This document shows positions 35,301 through 43,081 of a DNA stretch of 64,000 nucleotides, piece by piece. The position numbers were made by a program, and so were the translations under genes. Location: contig NZ_JACHMF010000001.1 of assembly GCF_014204895.1 (NCBI RefSeq), positions 5,580,001 to 5,644,000 of the forward strand, given 5' to 3'. The notes beneath the pieces were generated by a model that was given only the letters and a program-made list of their open reading frames with translations, did no database searches and had not been told where the DNA came from. Position 1 is the first letter of the stretch; each line of letters starts with the position of its first letter. The DNA comes from Paractinoplanes abujensis (GTDB lineage Bacteria > Actinomycetota > Actinomycetes > Mycobacteriales > Micromonosporaceae).

Positions 35301-36981
35301 CAGCCACCGCCGAAGAACCAGCCACGGTCGGAGAACCGGCCGTCACGGAGGAACCGGCCGCCGAGGAACCAGCCACTGCGGAGGAGCCGGCCGCCGCCGG
35401 AGAACCGGCGACCGCGGGCGAACCGGTTGCCGCGAAGGAACCGGCGGGCGCAGGCGAGCCAGCCGTCGCCGCCGCCGAGCGAGCCTTTGCGGGCGAACCG
35501 GTCGTTGCGGCCGAACCGGCGGTCGCGGGCGAACCAGTCGTTGCGGCCGAACCGGCCGTCGCGGCCGAACCGGCGGCCGCGGCGGAATCGGTGCCAGCGG
35601 TCGAGTCGGCGGCACCGGCGACGGCGGGCGAACCAACCGCGGCGGGCGGCTCGGCGATCGAGGTCACGGTGGGCTCAGAGGCCCCTGCGGCTTCGGAGCC
35701 GGCCGCTGCCGGCTCGGTGGCCGCCGAGGGTGACCCGGCGAAGGCCGGCGGGGCACCGGGCGCGTCGGGGGCAGGGAAGGACGTCTCGCTGACGGCGCGC
35801 CGCCGGGCGGCCTCGGCCATCCGGGCCGCGGCCTGCGCTTCGGTTTCGCGGGCCCGCACGGGTGCGGTCTCCGCAACCCAGGCGTCCACCGCTGAGGCCT
35901 GGAACATCGGGATGTCGGCCGACGGTGAGGTGCGGCGCTTCTTGTCGGCCCGCGCGGCCGGAGCCGGAGCATCGGGGGCGGGGGCCGGGGTCGGGGCGGG
36001 GGCCGCCCCGATGAACTCGAGCGGCTCCCCCGGCGCCGGCGTGGCCGTCCGGGCCGGAATGGCCGTGGCCGCTGCGTATTCGTCCGGGTCCGGCGGCACT
36101 CCGGGCCCGGCGGCGGGTGAGGCGATGGCCGCCAGTGCCGGCGGCGCCGAAGCGGGTGTGGGCGGCCAGGCCATGACGGCGGGCGCCGGGCCGGGCCGGA
36201 TCTCGGCCAGGGTGCGGGGCCGGTGCGCGCCGACCGGGCGTCCGGTGGAGGGCAGGATCGGCATGGGGGCGCCGATGGCCCGCATCAGGTCGGGGACCTG
36301 GCTGGGCTCGACCACGTAGATGATTTCGCGGCGGCGTCCGGGCCAGGCCAGCACGACCATGCCGACCATCACGAGCAGGGTGCCCATGGTGAGCAGGCCC
36401 CATGCGCTCGAGTTGAGCCAGCCGGGGCGCAGTTCGGCTTCGGCCCGCAGTTGCACGCCGGGCCGGGCCGACGGGTTCATCACGACCAGGCTGTAGGGCC
36501 CACCCCGTACGTCGGAAGGGGTCCAGGAGATCTGACCGGCGGCGTCCGAACGGGTCCAGAAGATCGCTCGCGCCGGTGGCGAGGTGGGGGCCTGGGCGCC
36601 CGCGACGAGGGTGGTCGCGACGGGCAGCGCGCCGGTGCCGATGTCGACGCGGCGGACGGCGCTGTAGGGCACCCCGTTCAGGTATTGGCGTACGGCGTTG
36701 ACCGGCGCGATGCCGACGAACGCGGGCCCGTCGGCCGCGTGGGCGTTCAGCCGCAGCTGGGTGTCACCGATGCGGGTGAACGGCGCGTCGGAGCGCAGCA
36801 GGCGGTCCACGTCTTCGACCACGATCGCGTAACCGGGTGTGGACAGCTGCTGGAGCTGCCCGCTGAACGCGCCGCCCTGGTCGCGGTGCTGCATGGCGGC
36901 CCAGAGACCGGCGCCGGCCAGCAGCGACGGCAGGCCGATGGTCAGCGCCAGCATTCCGAGGATGGTCCGGAACACCCGCAT
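32347..36981 (-). CDS. Giant membrane-anchored low-complexity protein, unknown
   Basis: 1544 residues. ATG 36981 has GGGGGAG about eight bases upstream. The first 215 residues form a module: a membrane helix (about 5-28), an extracytoplasmic domain of about 160, and a second helix (about 193-213), then RRREIIYVVEPSQVPDL. The remaining 1300 residues are cytoplasmic and of very low complexity: Pro/Ala linkers, AGSPA-type repeats near 35270-35560, GSVAS repeats (34560-34715), QAPTGGANP-type repeats (33650-33850) and AAQDVQPGAGG repeats (33165-33305). The C terminus is Lys/Ala-rich like histone H1 (KAAPKTTAAKAAPAKAAG) and ends in a basic, conserved-looking patch (AAWLAAYQEEAAELLSGTPP, then RRRRR). 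It could tether DNA or ribosomes to the membrane; that is speculation. Confidence 0.75.
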   Translation of the reverse strand: MRVFRTILGMLALTIGLPSLLAGAGLWAAMQHRDQGGAFSGQLQQLSTPGYAIVVEDVDRLLRSDAPFTRIGDTQLRLNAHAADGPAFVGIAPVNAVRQYLNGVPYSAVRRVDIGTGALPVATTLVAGAQAPTSPPARAIFWTRSDAAGQISWTPSDVRGGPYSLVVMNPSARPGVQLRAEAELRPGWLNSSAWGLLTMGTLLVMVGMVVLAWPGRRREIIYVVEPSQVPDLMRAIGAPMPILPSTGRPVGAHRPRTLAEIRPGPAPAVMAWPPTPASAPPALAAIASPAAGPGVPPDPDEYAAATAIPARTATPAPGEPLEFIGAAPAPTPAPAPDAPAPAARADKKRRTSPSADIPMFQASAVDAWVAETAPVRARETEAQAAARMAEAARRRAVSETSFPAPDAPGAPPAFAGSPSAATEPAAAGSEAAGASEPTVTSIAEPPAAVGSPAVAGAADSTAGTDSAAAAGSAATAGSAATTGSPATAGSAATTGSPAKARSAAATAGSPAPAGSFAATGSPAVAGSPAAAGSSAVAGSSAAGSSVTAGSPTVAGSSAVAGSPAVAGSSAVAGSPVRAGSNEEAGSEEALDEAEAEPIDAVAAAYAAGAADARAVRGEIDDEDRDPHLANQKVSVVTGPRATDWNTTGVPRMGRQAPPEARPAPAGRPTPPAGGAPSGGRPSSPGHPSPSTRPGRPSTVAQGGRPAAGASNSPVSPTSGGPSTPATADPGAAAAGPDSPGTFSAPDSATSDSVAPGSVASGSVASGSVASGSVASGSVASGSVVPGSVASGSVVRGSVASGSVASGSVVSGPAASDATASRPGSVASSPGEPGTAARPASLADAGPAARVRRATPGGAQTSTEPAAPSASGVRPAMGADTESGTDNSRPVSAPQPAAARLRPPAVRPASTGVAPQAGAGRVAGSAASRGRPADPSAGRPGEAGDQAGEDGSANHPGRPGTPAAEDQAVGRHAADAAASRPTSGAADRTETGVVAGPESDAAAASGTTAPAPSRPTVPRPPAPSRPIVPAPARPVGGGAKPVEQAGNGGSNRAEQAPTDSTNPVGQAPGGAHPVGQAPTGGADAVGQTPTGGTNGVEQAPTGGANPAEQASSNSEAKPTESTPSSGANPAEQLPSSRGKTSGPARTDASAPDGGDRPVSPASPAQRPKPMPADADFVNGHPTPVREPGLVNGTVQDSSTQPGLVDGAGQDASDQSGSVNGVARDASSQPGSGGAAQDVQPGAGGGAAQDVQPGSGGAAQDVQPGAGGAAQGVQPQAGEGAARDTDAALGNDEDPGEAVDAAVPVPEEADLDGAQGASAAAKPASKTAGRDLLAEAQSRIDGSGTTSSAASRPAGSGANRPAPAAWRKAAQTVAARAAAEAAVGSEPAADMLDDGSAPEDAEAKPVKPKARATTRTRSNKAKTEEADAEKPARTTRTAAAKAAKAAPKTTAAKAAPAKAAGADKPAGKSKAAPAKATRATTPRPPRQSEDVPVRTSTGAIPARSGTPAAWLAAYQEEAAELLSGTPPRRRRRITATSPVDQPEETD
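33165..33305 (-). repeat. Tandem repeat in the giant gene (AQDVQPGAGGA-type)
   Basis: About four imperfect copies of a unit of 33-36 bases containing CTGAACATCCTGAGCCGCG (plus strand) encode AQDVQPG-type repeats. Unit lengths are multiples of three, so the frame is kept. Confidence 0.8.
34559..34715 (-). repeat. 15-bp tandem repeat in the giant gene (GSVAS)
   Basis: Close copies of ACCGAGCCAGACGCG (plus strand), about ten in a row with a few variants, encode the pentapeptide GSVAS. Such an array can change length by slippage without changing frame. Confidence 0.9.
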
Positions 36982-37114
36982 CAGTTTTCTCCCCCTTGGA
37001 GCTCGGGCAGTACTGCGAGGGCCCATATGTGGGCAGTACTGCGCCGACCATACAGAGGCAAATAACCCCAAAGTGGTCAAACCGGCGCTAAATCGCTGAT
37101 AGATATGACAACGA

Positions 37115-37142
37115 CCCGGTTTCCCGTACGTGGGAAACCGGG
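37115..37142 (-). terminator. Hairpin after the copC-copD gene
   Basis: CCCGGTTTCCC and GGGAAACCGGG are perfect 11-base arms around GTACGT, 14 bases downstream of the copC-copD stop. No long T run follows, so termination strength is uncertain. Confidence 0.65.
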
Positions 37143-37155
37143 CCGCGGGACGCCG

Positions 37156-38826
37156 TTATTTGATGGTTGCCGTGGTGGAGAGGGTGGACTGATCGATCTC
37201 GGTCGTCCGCGCCGTGATCTTGAACGTCCACTCCCCGGCTGACGGCAACGCGATGTCGCCCACGGCGTGGAAGTCGGTGATCCGCAGCAGCGGGATCTCG
37301 ATGGGTTCGATCCCCTTGCCGGGCAGCGCCGCCGTCGCGGTCCACTCGACCACCGTGAGCGGCTTGTTGTCGGGCGTGTAGGCGTACAGGTGGATGGAAT
37401 TGTTGCCCACCGTCGCCGGGAAGATGTCGATCTGTACGGCCATCCGCTGGTCGGTCAGCGTCTTGGTGATCGTGCTGGAGGTGGCCACCGTCTCCGAGGC
37501 GGTCGCCGAGCGCGCGGGCGTGATCTGCACAAGGGCCGAGGTCACGCCGATCACCACGGCCGTGATCGCCAGTTCGACCGCGACGATCCGCCGGAGCCCG
37601 CGCGGGGACTCCTCGGCCGCCTTGGACTGCACCAGCCGCCGCGAATACCAGGCGAAGCCGAGCACGATGCCGACCAGCCCCACCTTGACCAGGATGAGCC
37701 GCCCGTACGTGGTGTTGAACAGCCCACTGAGCGAGGAGACCTCGATCAGGGCCTGGATCACGCCCGCCACGATCAGGGCCGCGACCGAGGTGGCGGCCCA
37801 GCGGGACCAGATCGGCAGGATCGCCCCGAGCTCGCGCTGGTCGGCCTTGCGCAGCAGGAAGCCGACCAGCATGACCAGGCCGCCGAGCCACACGGACATG
37901 GCGGCCAGGTGGATCGCGTCGACCACCACCGACACGCCGGCCACCGGGGAGGCGGTCGGGTGCCCGGTCAGCGGCCAGGTCGCGATGGCCGCCACGCCGA
38001 GCACCCCGAGCAGCGCCAGGTCGGTTTTGGAGTCGGCGCCGGAACCGCGCAGCATCGGCCGCAGCAGCAGGGCCGCCGCGCAGATCACGCCCAGGCGGAC
38101 CAGCATGATTGCCCCGAAGGTGCTGCCCAGCACTTCTCTGAGGTCGCCCACCCGCACGTCGAAGAGCCCGGAGCCGGTCGAGTAGGGCGCCTGCAGCCAG
38201 ATGGCGACCAGCGTGCTGAACAGGATCAGGCCGATGCCGGTCCAGACCAGGCGACCAGGACCCGTACGGCTGAGCCGGTGCGGCCAGAGCAGCGCCAGCA
38301 CGAGCGTGGGCCCGATCAGCAGCACCAGACCCGCGTACCCCAGGTATTTGCCGATCGGGATGAGCGTGCGCACGACCGGGTCGACCGTGACGTCGTCGAG
38401 GGTGGCCGTGGGCGCGGCCGACGCGGCCCCGACCGAGTAGGTGAGGCTGCCGCCGACGGGATGGCTGTCGGCCGAGATCACGCGATAGCTGACCAGGTAG
38501 GTCCCCCGGCCGCCACCCGAGCGCAAGGGGATCGTCACGGTGCCGCCGGAGGCGGTGGGGTCGCCCTGGTCGGCGCGGGAGCCGTCGGGCGCCAGCACCT
38601 GGATCTTGCCGGAGAGCAGGTTGACCGACTCGCTGAAGTTCAAGGTGATCTTGTTGGGCGCGTCGGGCACGATCGTGCCGTTGCCCGGGTCACTGTTGAC
38701 CAGGACGGCATGCGCGCTGGCGGGCGCGGCGGGGCCGAGCAGCACCGCGAAGAACCCGACCAGCAGCCCGGCCAGTGCCGCCAAAGTGCGACAAATCCGG
38801 CGACGCTCAACAATCATGCTCGTCAT
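37156..38826 (-). CDS. CopC-CopD fusion copper protein
   Basis: 556 residues. A signal peptide is cleaved so that the mature protein begins HAVLV; the N-terminal His39 is the expected copper ligand of CopC. The CopC domain (about 39-135) also has DSHPVGGSLTYSV. A CopD domain with eight membrane helices follows (about 155-430), and the C terminus is a YtkA-like extracytoplasmic beta domain. CopC-CopD fusions are thought to bring copper into the cell or buffer it at the membrane. The gene is divergent from a SigC-like sigma factor. An ATG nine bases downstream could also start it. Copper is the best-supported metal from the family, not from experiment. Confidence 0.88.
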   Translation of the reverse strand: MTSMIVERRRICRTLAALAGLLVGFFAVLLGPAAPASAHAVLVNSDPGNGTIVPDAPNKITLNFSESVNLLSGKIQVLAPDGSRADQGDPTASGGTVTIPLRSGGGRGTYLVSYRVISADSHPVGGSLTYSVGAASAAPTATLDDVTVDPVVRTLIPIGKYLGYAGLVLLIGPTLVLALLWPHRLSRTGPGRLVWTGIGLILFSTLVAIWLQAPYSTGSGLFDVRVGDLREVLGSTFGAIMLVRLGVICAAALLLRPMLRGSGADSKTDLALLGVLGVAAIATWPLTGHPTASPVAGVSVVVDAIHLAAMSVWLGGLVMLVGFLLRKADQRELGAILPIWSRWAATSVAALIVAGVIQALIEVSSLSGLFNTTYGRLILVKVGLVGIVLGFAWYSRRLVQSKAAEESPRGLRRIVAVELAITAVVIGVTSALVQITPARSATASETVATSSTITKTLTDQRMAVQIDIFPATVGNNSIHLYAYTPDNKPLTVVEWTATAALPGKGIEPIEIPLLRITDFHAVGDIALPSAGEWTFKITARTTEIDQSTLSTTATIK

Positions 38827-38880
38827 GCTGCCCGATCGAGTTCACTCCTGCCCACCGCGGGTGGACGTTCAAGGCCGCCG

Positions 38881-38911
38881 CTCAGGTTCTCGCAACCTGA
38901 GGGCGTACGAT
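38881..38911 (+). promoter_or_regulatory. Inverted repeat overlapping the sigma-gene promoter
   Basis: CTCAGGTT (38881-38888) and AACCTGAG (38894-38901) are perfect 8-base arms with a 5-base spacer. CAGGTT in the left arm sits 17 bases before TACGAT (38906-38911), a good -10 element that lies eight bases before the ATG. A protein bound to the repeat would block this promoter and probably also affect the divergent copC-copD gene. The binding protein is unknown. Confidence 0.5.
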
Positions 38912-38919
38912 GCTGGGCC

Positions 38920-39456
38920 ATGGACGGCCTGGACGAAACGACCTCGCTCGCCCTCGCCGCCCGCGCGGGGGACGCGACCGCGACGGCGGCGTTCGTGCGC
39001 GCCACCCAGGCCGAGGTCTGGCGCTTCACCGCCGCCCTGGTCGACCCGGGCGCGGCCGACGACCTGACGCAGGACACCTACCTGCGGGCCTTCAAGGCGC
39101 TGCCCGCGTTCGAGGCCCGTTCCACAGCCCGCACGTGGCTGCTCGGCATCGCCCGCCGCACCTGCGCCGATCACCTGCGCACGGTGGTCCGCCGCCGCCG
39201 GCTCGACGCCCGCCTGGCCGCCGAGGCCTGGACGGCGTCGCCCTCGCCCGACCCGGCGCAACGACTCACCACGGCCGACCTGCTGGGGCGGCTCGGTGAG
39301 GAACGCCGGACGGCTTTTGTGCTGACACAGGTCCTTGGCCTCTCCTACGCCGAGGCGGCCGAGGTGGAGGATGTTCCGGTCGGGACCATCCGGTCCCGGG
39401 TCGCGCGTGCCCGTGACGAGCTGGTGACCGCCGTCTCCCAGGCGAGAGCCGTCTGA
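38920..39456 (+). CDS. SigC-like ECF sigma factor
   Basis: 178 residues with region 2 (FVRATQAEVWRFTAALV, then GAADDLTQDTYLRAFKAL) and region 4 (LTQVLGLSYAEAAEVEDVP, then VGTIRSRVARARDEL). Size and context resemble the SigC group of ECF factors, which is linked to copper supply in mycobacteria. No anti-sigma gene is adjacent, which also fits that group. The promoter is so close to the ATG that the mRNA may be leaderless. It lies between a divergent copC-copD gene and a redox operon on its own strand. Confidence 0.88.
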   Translation: MDGLDETTSLALAARAGDATATAAFVRATQAEVWRFTAALVDPGAADDLTQDTYLRAFKALPAFEARSTARTWLLGIARRTCADHLRTVVRRRRLDARLAAEAWTASPSPDPAQRLTTADLLGRLGEERRTAFVLTQVLGLSYAEAAEVEDVPVGTIRSRVARARDELVTAVSQARAV

Positions 39457-39532
39457 TCAGGCAATTCCCAGGCAAACCTCAGCAGACTAGAGGGAACCTG
39501 CGCGACATTTGCTTCGACTAACGGGCGTGACG

Positions 39533-40024
39533 ATGGACTTGACGCAGCAGCCCCGGCTCGCGGCGGCCTGGCCGTGGATCTCCACCCTCGCGCGTCTGGG
39601 TCTGGCGGCGGTCTTCCTGATCGCCGGCGGGCTCAAGGTGACCGATCTGGCCGCCTCGGCGCGCGCGGTGAACGCGTACGACCTGATGTCCTACGACACC
39701 GCCAAGGTGATCGGGGCCGTACAGCCGTTCCTGGAGATCGCACTGGGCTTGCTGCTGCTGATCGGCATCGCGACTCGGCTCAGCGCGGCCATCGCCGCGG
39801 TGCTGCTGGTGATCTTCATCGCCGGCATCATCTCGGCCTGGGCGCGCGGGCTGCAGATCGATTGCGGCTGTTTCAGCAAGGGCGGCGAACTGACCGGCGG
39901 GCGCACCGCGCAGTACGGCCTGGACATCGCGCGGGACGTGGGCTTCCTGGCGCTGGCAGGCATTCTGTTGTGGAAGCCGAAGTCGAAGTTCTCGGTCGAC
40001 GGGCTTCTGATGGGGGATCGATGA
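39533..40024 (+). CDS. MauE/DoxX-family membrane protein
   Basis: 163 residues with four membrane helices and the MauE hallmark DCGCF in the last extracytoplasmic loop. MauE-type proteins support disulfide formation or maturation of exported proteins, often with a thioredoxin-like partner. Here the stop overlaps the ATG of a DsbA-like gene (ATGA), which supports such a pair. GTG codons at 39509 and 39527 are alternative starts. Confidence 0.85.
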   Translation: MDLTQQPRLAAAWPWISTLARLGLAAVFLIAGGLKVTDLAASARAVNAYDLMSYDTAKVIGAVQPFLEIALGLLLLIGIATRLSAAIAAVLLVIFIAGIISAWARGLQIDCGCFSKGGELTGGRTAQYGLDIARDVGFLALAGILLWKPKSKFSVDGLLMGDR

Positions 40025-40773
40025 GCAAGGGCAACAGGGGACGCGACCGCGCGGCGGCGCAGCGGATCGTCGAGCAGCAGAAGGCGGCCGAGCGCCGCCG
40101 CCAGGTGACGATCTGGACCTCGGCCGGGGTCGTGGCCGTGCTGGTGATCGCCGGCCTGATCGGCTGGGCCGTGCTGGCCGGCCAGGAGAAGAAGACCGAC
40201 GCCTCGGCGGTCTCCACCCCCAGCGTGGCGGTCGACGACGGCACGGCCTTCGCGGTCGGCACCGGGCCGGTCACGGTCGACATCTACGAGGACTTCATGT
40301 GCCCGATCTGCCACTCGTTCGAGCAGCAGACCGGCCCCACCATCGCCCAGATGGTCACCGACAAGAAGGTGACCGTGCGTTACCACCCGGTGTCCATCCT
40401 CGACCGCGCGTCGAACGGCACGGAGTATTCGACCAGGTCGGCCGGGGCGGCGGCGGCCGCGGCGGTGGACGGCAAGTTCCTCGAGTATCACAACGTGCTC
40501 TTCGAGAATCAGCCCGCCGAGGGCTCCGACGGCCTCGACAACGCCAAGCTGATCGAGCTGGGCCAGTCGGTCGGGCTGGGCGACACGTTCGCCACTGCGG
40601 TCAACGAGGGCACGTACAAGTCGTGGGCCACCAAGACCACCGAGACGTTCGCGTCGCGCGGCTTCAACGGCACCCCGACCATCGTGGTCAACGGCAAGCA
40701 GGTCGAAGGTCCCGGCAACACGCTGCCCACCACCGAGATCTTCACGCAGGCGGTCACGGCGGCCGCCGGGTGA
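40021..40773 (+). CDS. Membrane-anchored DsbA-family thioredoxin-fold oxidoreductase
   Basis: 250 residues: a basic cytoplasmic N terminus, one membrane anchor (about 32-53) and an extracytoplasmic thioredoxin fold with DsbA helical insertion. The active site is Cys94-Pro-Ile-Cys97 in YEDFMCPICHSFE, and the cis-Pro loop is NGTPTIVVNG. It should make or shuffle disulfides in exported proteins. It is coupled by ATGA to the MauE-like gene upstream and by GTGA to the next gene, giving a likely redox relay for copper-related envelope proteins. Confidence 0.92.
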   Translation: MSKGNRGRDRAAAQRIVEQQKAAERRRQVTIWTSAGVVAVLVIAGLIGWAVLAGQEKKTDASAVSTPSVAVDDGTAFAVGTGPVTVDIYEDFMCPICHSFEQQTGPTIAQMVTDKKVTVRYHPVSILDRASNGTEYSTRSAGAAAAAAVDGKFLEYHNVLFENQPAEGSDGLDNAKLIELGQSVGLGDTFATAVNEGTYKSWATKTTETFASRGFNGTPTIVVNGKQVEGPGNTLPTTEIFTQAVTAAAG

Positions 40774-41744
40774 GACGGCTCGCCCTGCTCGTGGCGGTGG
40801 CCGGTGCGGTGCTCGCGCCGGCCACTCCCGCGTTCGCCCACGGCGGGGACATTCCGGGCGCCACGGCGTACCGGACGGAGGTGGCGTCGATCACCCTGGT
40901 CGGGGTCGAGGCGCGCATGGTGGAGGCCGGCGCCCGCGTCGAGCTGACCAACGACACCGGGCACTCCGTCGAGATCCTCGGCTACGCCGGCGAGCCCTAC
41001 CTCGATGTCCGGCCCGACGGCACCTGGCAGAACGTGAACTCGCCGGCGTCGTACGTGAACGAGACGCTGACCTTCGAGGCGATTCCGCCCGCGAACGCCG
41101 ACCCGACCGCCCCGCCGGCCTGGCGCAAGATCTCGGATTCCACCACGGTGCGCTGGCACGATCAGCGCACCCAGTGGCTGAGCGGTGATCGGCCACCGCA
41201 GGCCGTCGCCGACCGGTCCCGAGCGCATCGCCTGCGCGACTGGTCGGTGCCGCTGCGCACGCAGACCACGACGTACGAGATCAGGGGCACACTCGACTGG
41301 GAACCGCCGCCTGCCGCCTGGATGTGGTGGACGGGGGCCGCGCTCGCGGGCCTGGCCGCTGCGGCACTGGCCTACCGGTGGTCGCGCTCCGTGCGCGTGG
41401 TCGCGCTGGTCGCGGGGCTTGCCCCCCTCTCGTACGCGGTCCTGCGCGCCCTGGACGGCGAGACCCCGGCCCCGGTGCTGATCCTGGCCGGGTTGCTGGG
41501 TCTGGCCGCCGCGTACCGGCATCCGCCGTTCTTCCTCGCGCTGTCCGGGGCGGTGGTGGCGCTGTTCGGCGGCTTCAACGAGACCCGGATCTTCTTCGCC
41601 GCCGTGACCCCGACCGTCGGGCCGAGCTGGATCGCCCGGCTGGCCGTGACGCTCGCCCTGGGCCTGGGCGCGGGGCTGGCGCTGACCGGCGTGCTGCGGA
41701 TGCGGGCGGCCGTGCCCGCCGAGCCCACACCCGCCGTGGCGTGA
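40770..41744 (+). CDS. Exported membrane protein of the copper/redox operon, unknown
   Basis: 324 residues. A signal peptide ends at PAFAHGG, so His would be close to the mature N terminus, as in CopC. An extracytoplasmic beta domain of about 150 residues (VELTNDTGHSVEILGYAGEP) resembles envelope metal-protein folds but lacks a motif I can name. Six or so membrane helices follow. The GTG overlaps the DsbA-like stop. Position and the HGG start suggest a part in copper handling; no direct evidence is visible. Confidence 0.78.
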   Translation: MRRLALLVAVAGAVLAPATPAFAHGGDIPGATAYRTEVASITLVGVEARMVEAGARVELTNDTGHSVEILGYAGEPYLDVRPDGTWQNVNSPASYVNETLTFEAIPPANADPTAPPAWRKISDSTTVRWHDQRTQWLSGDRPPQAVADRSRAHRLRDWSVPLRTQTTTYEIRGTLDWEPPPAAWMWWTGAALAGLAAAALAYRWSRSVRVVALVAGLAPLSYAVLRALDGETPAPVLILAGLLGLAAAYRHPPFFLALSGAVVALFGGFNETRIFFAAVTPTVGPSWIARLAVTLALGLGAGLALTGVLRMRAAVPAEPTPAVA

Positions 41745-41784
41745 CACGCGGCCTGTCTCATCGGGCGGGTCTATCGTCATCGGC

Positions 41785-42261
41785 ATGACTGAGACCGCCC
41801 GACTGTCCGCCGGCGACCCGGCGCCCGACTTCAGCCTGCCGACCGACAACGGCGACCGGCTCACCCTCAAGGACCTGCGCGGACGCAAGGTCGTGCTGTA
41901 CGCGTACCCGGCCGCGATGACGCCCGGCTGCACCACCCAGGCGTGTGACTTCCGCGATTCGCTGGGTTCGCTGCAGGCCGCCGGTTATGAGGTCGTCGGC
42001 ATCTCGCCCGACGCCCCGGCCAAGCTGGCCAAGTTCCGCGAGCGCGACGCCATCACGTTCCCGCTGGTCAGCGACGAGGACAAGAGCGTGCTGACCGCAT
42101 ACGGGGCGTTCGGCGAGAAGAAGAACTACGGCAAGACGGTCATGGGCGTCATCCGGTCGACCTTCGTGATCGACGAGGACGGAAACATCGAGCGCGCCCT
42201 CTACAACGTCAAGGCCACGGGCCACGTCGCCAAGCTGCGCCGGGACCTCGGCGTCGACTAA
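41785..42261 (+). CDS. bcp: Bcp-type thiol peroxidase (peroxiredoxin)
   Basis: 158 residues, the usual length. The peroxidatic Cys49 is in AAMTPGCTTQACDF and Cys54 is the likely resolving residue. It reduces hydrogen peroxide and organic hydroperoxides using thioredoxin. The usual Asp in the motif before TPGCT is replaced (PAAMTPGC instead of PKDDTPGC), which is a minor variation. It stands 40 bases after the operon before it and may have its own promoter. Confidence 0.93.
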   Translation: MTETARLSAGDPAPDFSLPTDNGDRLTLKDLRGRKVVLYAYPAAMTPGCTTQACDFRDSLGSLQAAGYEVVGISPDAPAKLAKFRERDAITFPLVSDEDKSVLTAYGAFGEKKNYGKTVMGVIRSTFVIDEDGNIERALYNVKATGHVAKLRRDLGVD

Positions 42262-42328
42262 TCCCTAAAGTCCCACCTTTCCCGGGCGATTACTGAAGCA
42301 GGACCCGGTGCGGGAGCTCTCCAGACCC

Positions 42329-42406
42329 ACGGCGGCTGTCACGCGGCTCGATCCGCGAGGCGGCCGCCGTGCTGTGTGAGGCTTTTCGCGGGTGAGCGTC
42401 TAGACT
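42329..42406 (+). promoter_or_regulatory. Hairpin after bcp and tRNA-Leu promoter
   Basis: CACGGCGGC (42329-42337) and GCCGCCGTG (42363-42371) form a stem with a smaller stem CGCGG/CCGCG in its loop, probably ending bcp transcription. TAGACT at 42401-42406 is a good -10 element about 36 bases before the tRNA-Leu gene. Confidence 0.5.
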
Positions 42407-42441
42407 GCGTGGAACGTGTTTGCCCCGGCGGGGCAGACCCG

Positions 42442-42525
42442 GCGGGAGTGGCGTAATAGGCAGCCGCGCGGGTTTTAGGTGCCCGTGCCCGAGAGGGCGT
42501 GGGGGTTCAAGTCCCCCCTTCCGCA
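42442..42525 (+). tRNA. tRNA-Leu (TAG)
   Basis: 84 bases with the long variable arm of tRNA-Leu (TGCCCGAGAGGGCGT). Acceptor GCGGGAG pairs with CTTCCGC; the anticodon stem CGGGT/GCCCG encloses TTTAGGT, giving anticodon TAG, which reads CUN and mainly CUA codons. The T arm is GGGGGTTCAAGTCCCCC. The 3' CCA is not encoded. Confidence 0.95.
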
Positions 42526-42545
42526 CCGATGACGATGATGGCCGC

Positions 42546-43064
42546 ATGGCTGTCGCGTTCGTTCTGGATCCCCCGCTCACCGCCGACCTCCGCGCGAGCA
42601 TCATCGCGCTCTGGGTCGAGGTCACCAACGCCGGCGGGGCCGTCGGTTTCGTCGCCCCGGTCACCGCGGCCGACGTCGCACCCGTGGCCGGTGACGCGTT
42701 CACCGCGGTGGAGGCCGGGCTCGATCACCTGCTGCTCGGCGTCGACGACGGCGAACCCGTCGCGCTGCTGTTCGTGGTGAGCAACCGGTTCGGGCTCAAG
42801 GAGCACTGGCGTGTGCTCAAACGGGTCATGGTGACCCCGCAACGGCAGGGCCGCGGCTACGGCGCCGCCCTGATGCGCGAGGCCGAACGGGTCGTACGGG
42901 GAATGGGCCTGGACGCTGTCCAGGTGACGGTGCGGGGTGGGGCGGGGACGGAGGCGTTCTACGAGCGGCTCGGCTACCGCGAGGTGGGCCGGCTGCCCGG
43001 GGCTTTGCGGGTGGGGCCGGGCGACGACCGCGACGAGATCCACATGTGGCTGCCGCTGGGGTAG
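42546..43064 (+). CDS. GNAT-family N-acetyltransferase
   Basis: 172 residues with the acetyl-CoA loop VTPQRQGRGYGAALMREAER near residues 96-115, and the closing motif TEAFYERLGYREVGR. The substrate is unknown. The ATG is only 20 bases after the tRNA-Leu gene, so transcripts may run through. It converges on the expansin-like gene with 17 bases between stops. Confidence 0.88.
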   Translation: MAVAFVLDPPLTADLRASIIALWVEVTNAGGAVGFVAPVTAADVAPVAGDAFTAVEAGLDHLLLGVDDGEPVALLFVVSNRFGLKEHWRVLKRVMVTPQRQGRGYGAALMREAERVVRGMGLDAVQVTVRGGAGTEAFYERLGYREVGRLPGALRVGPGDDRDEIHMWLPLG

Positions 43065-43081
43065 GCGTCGCCCGGCCGCGC

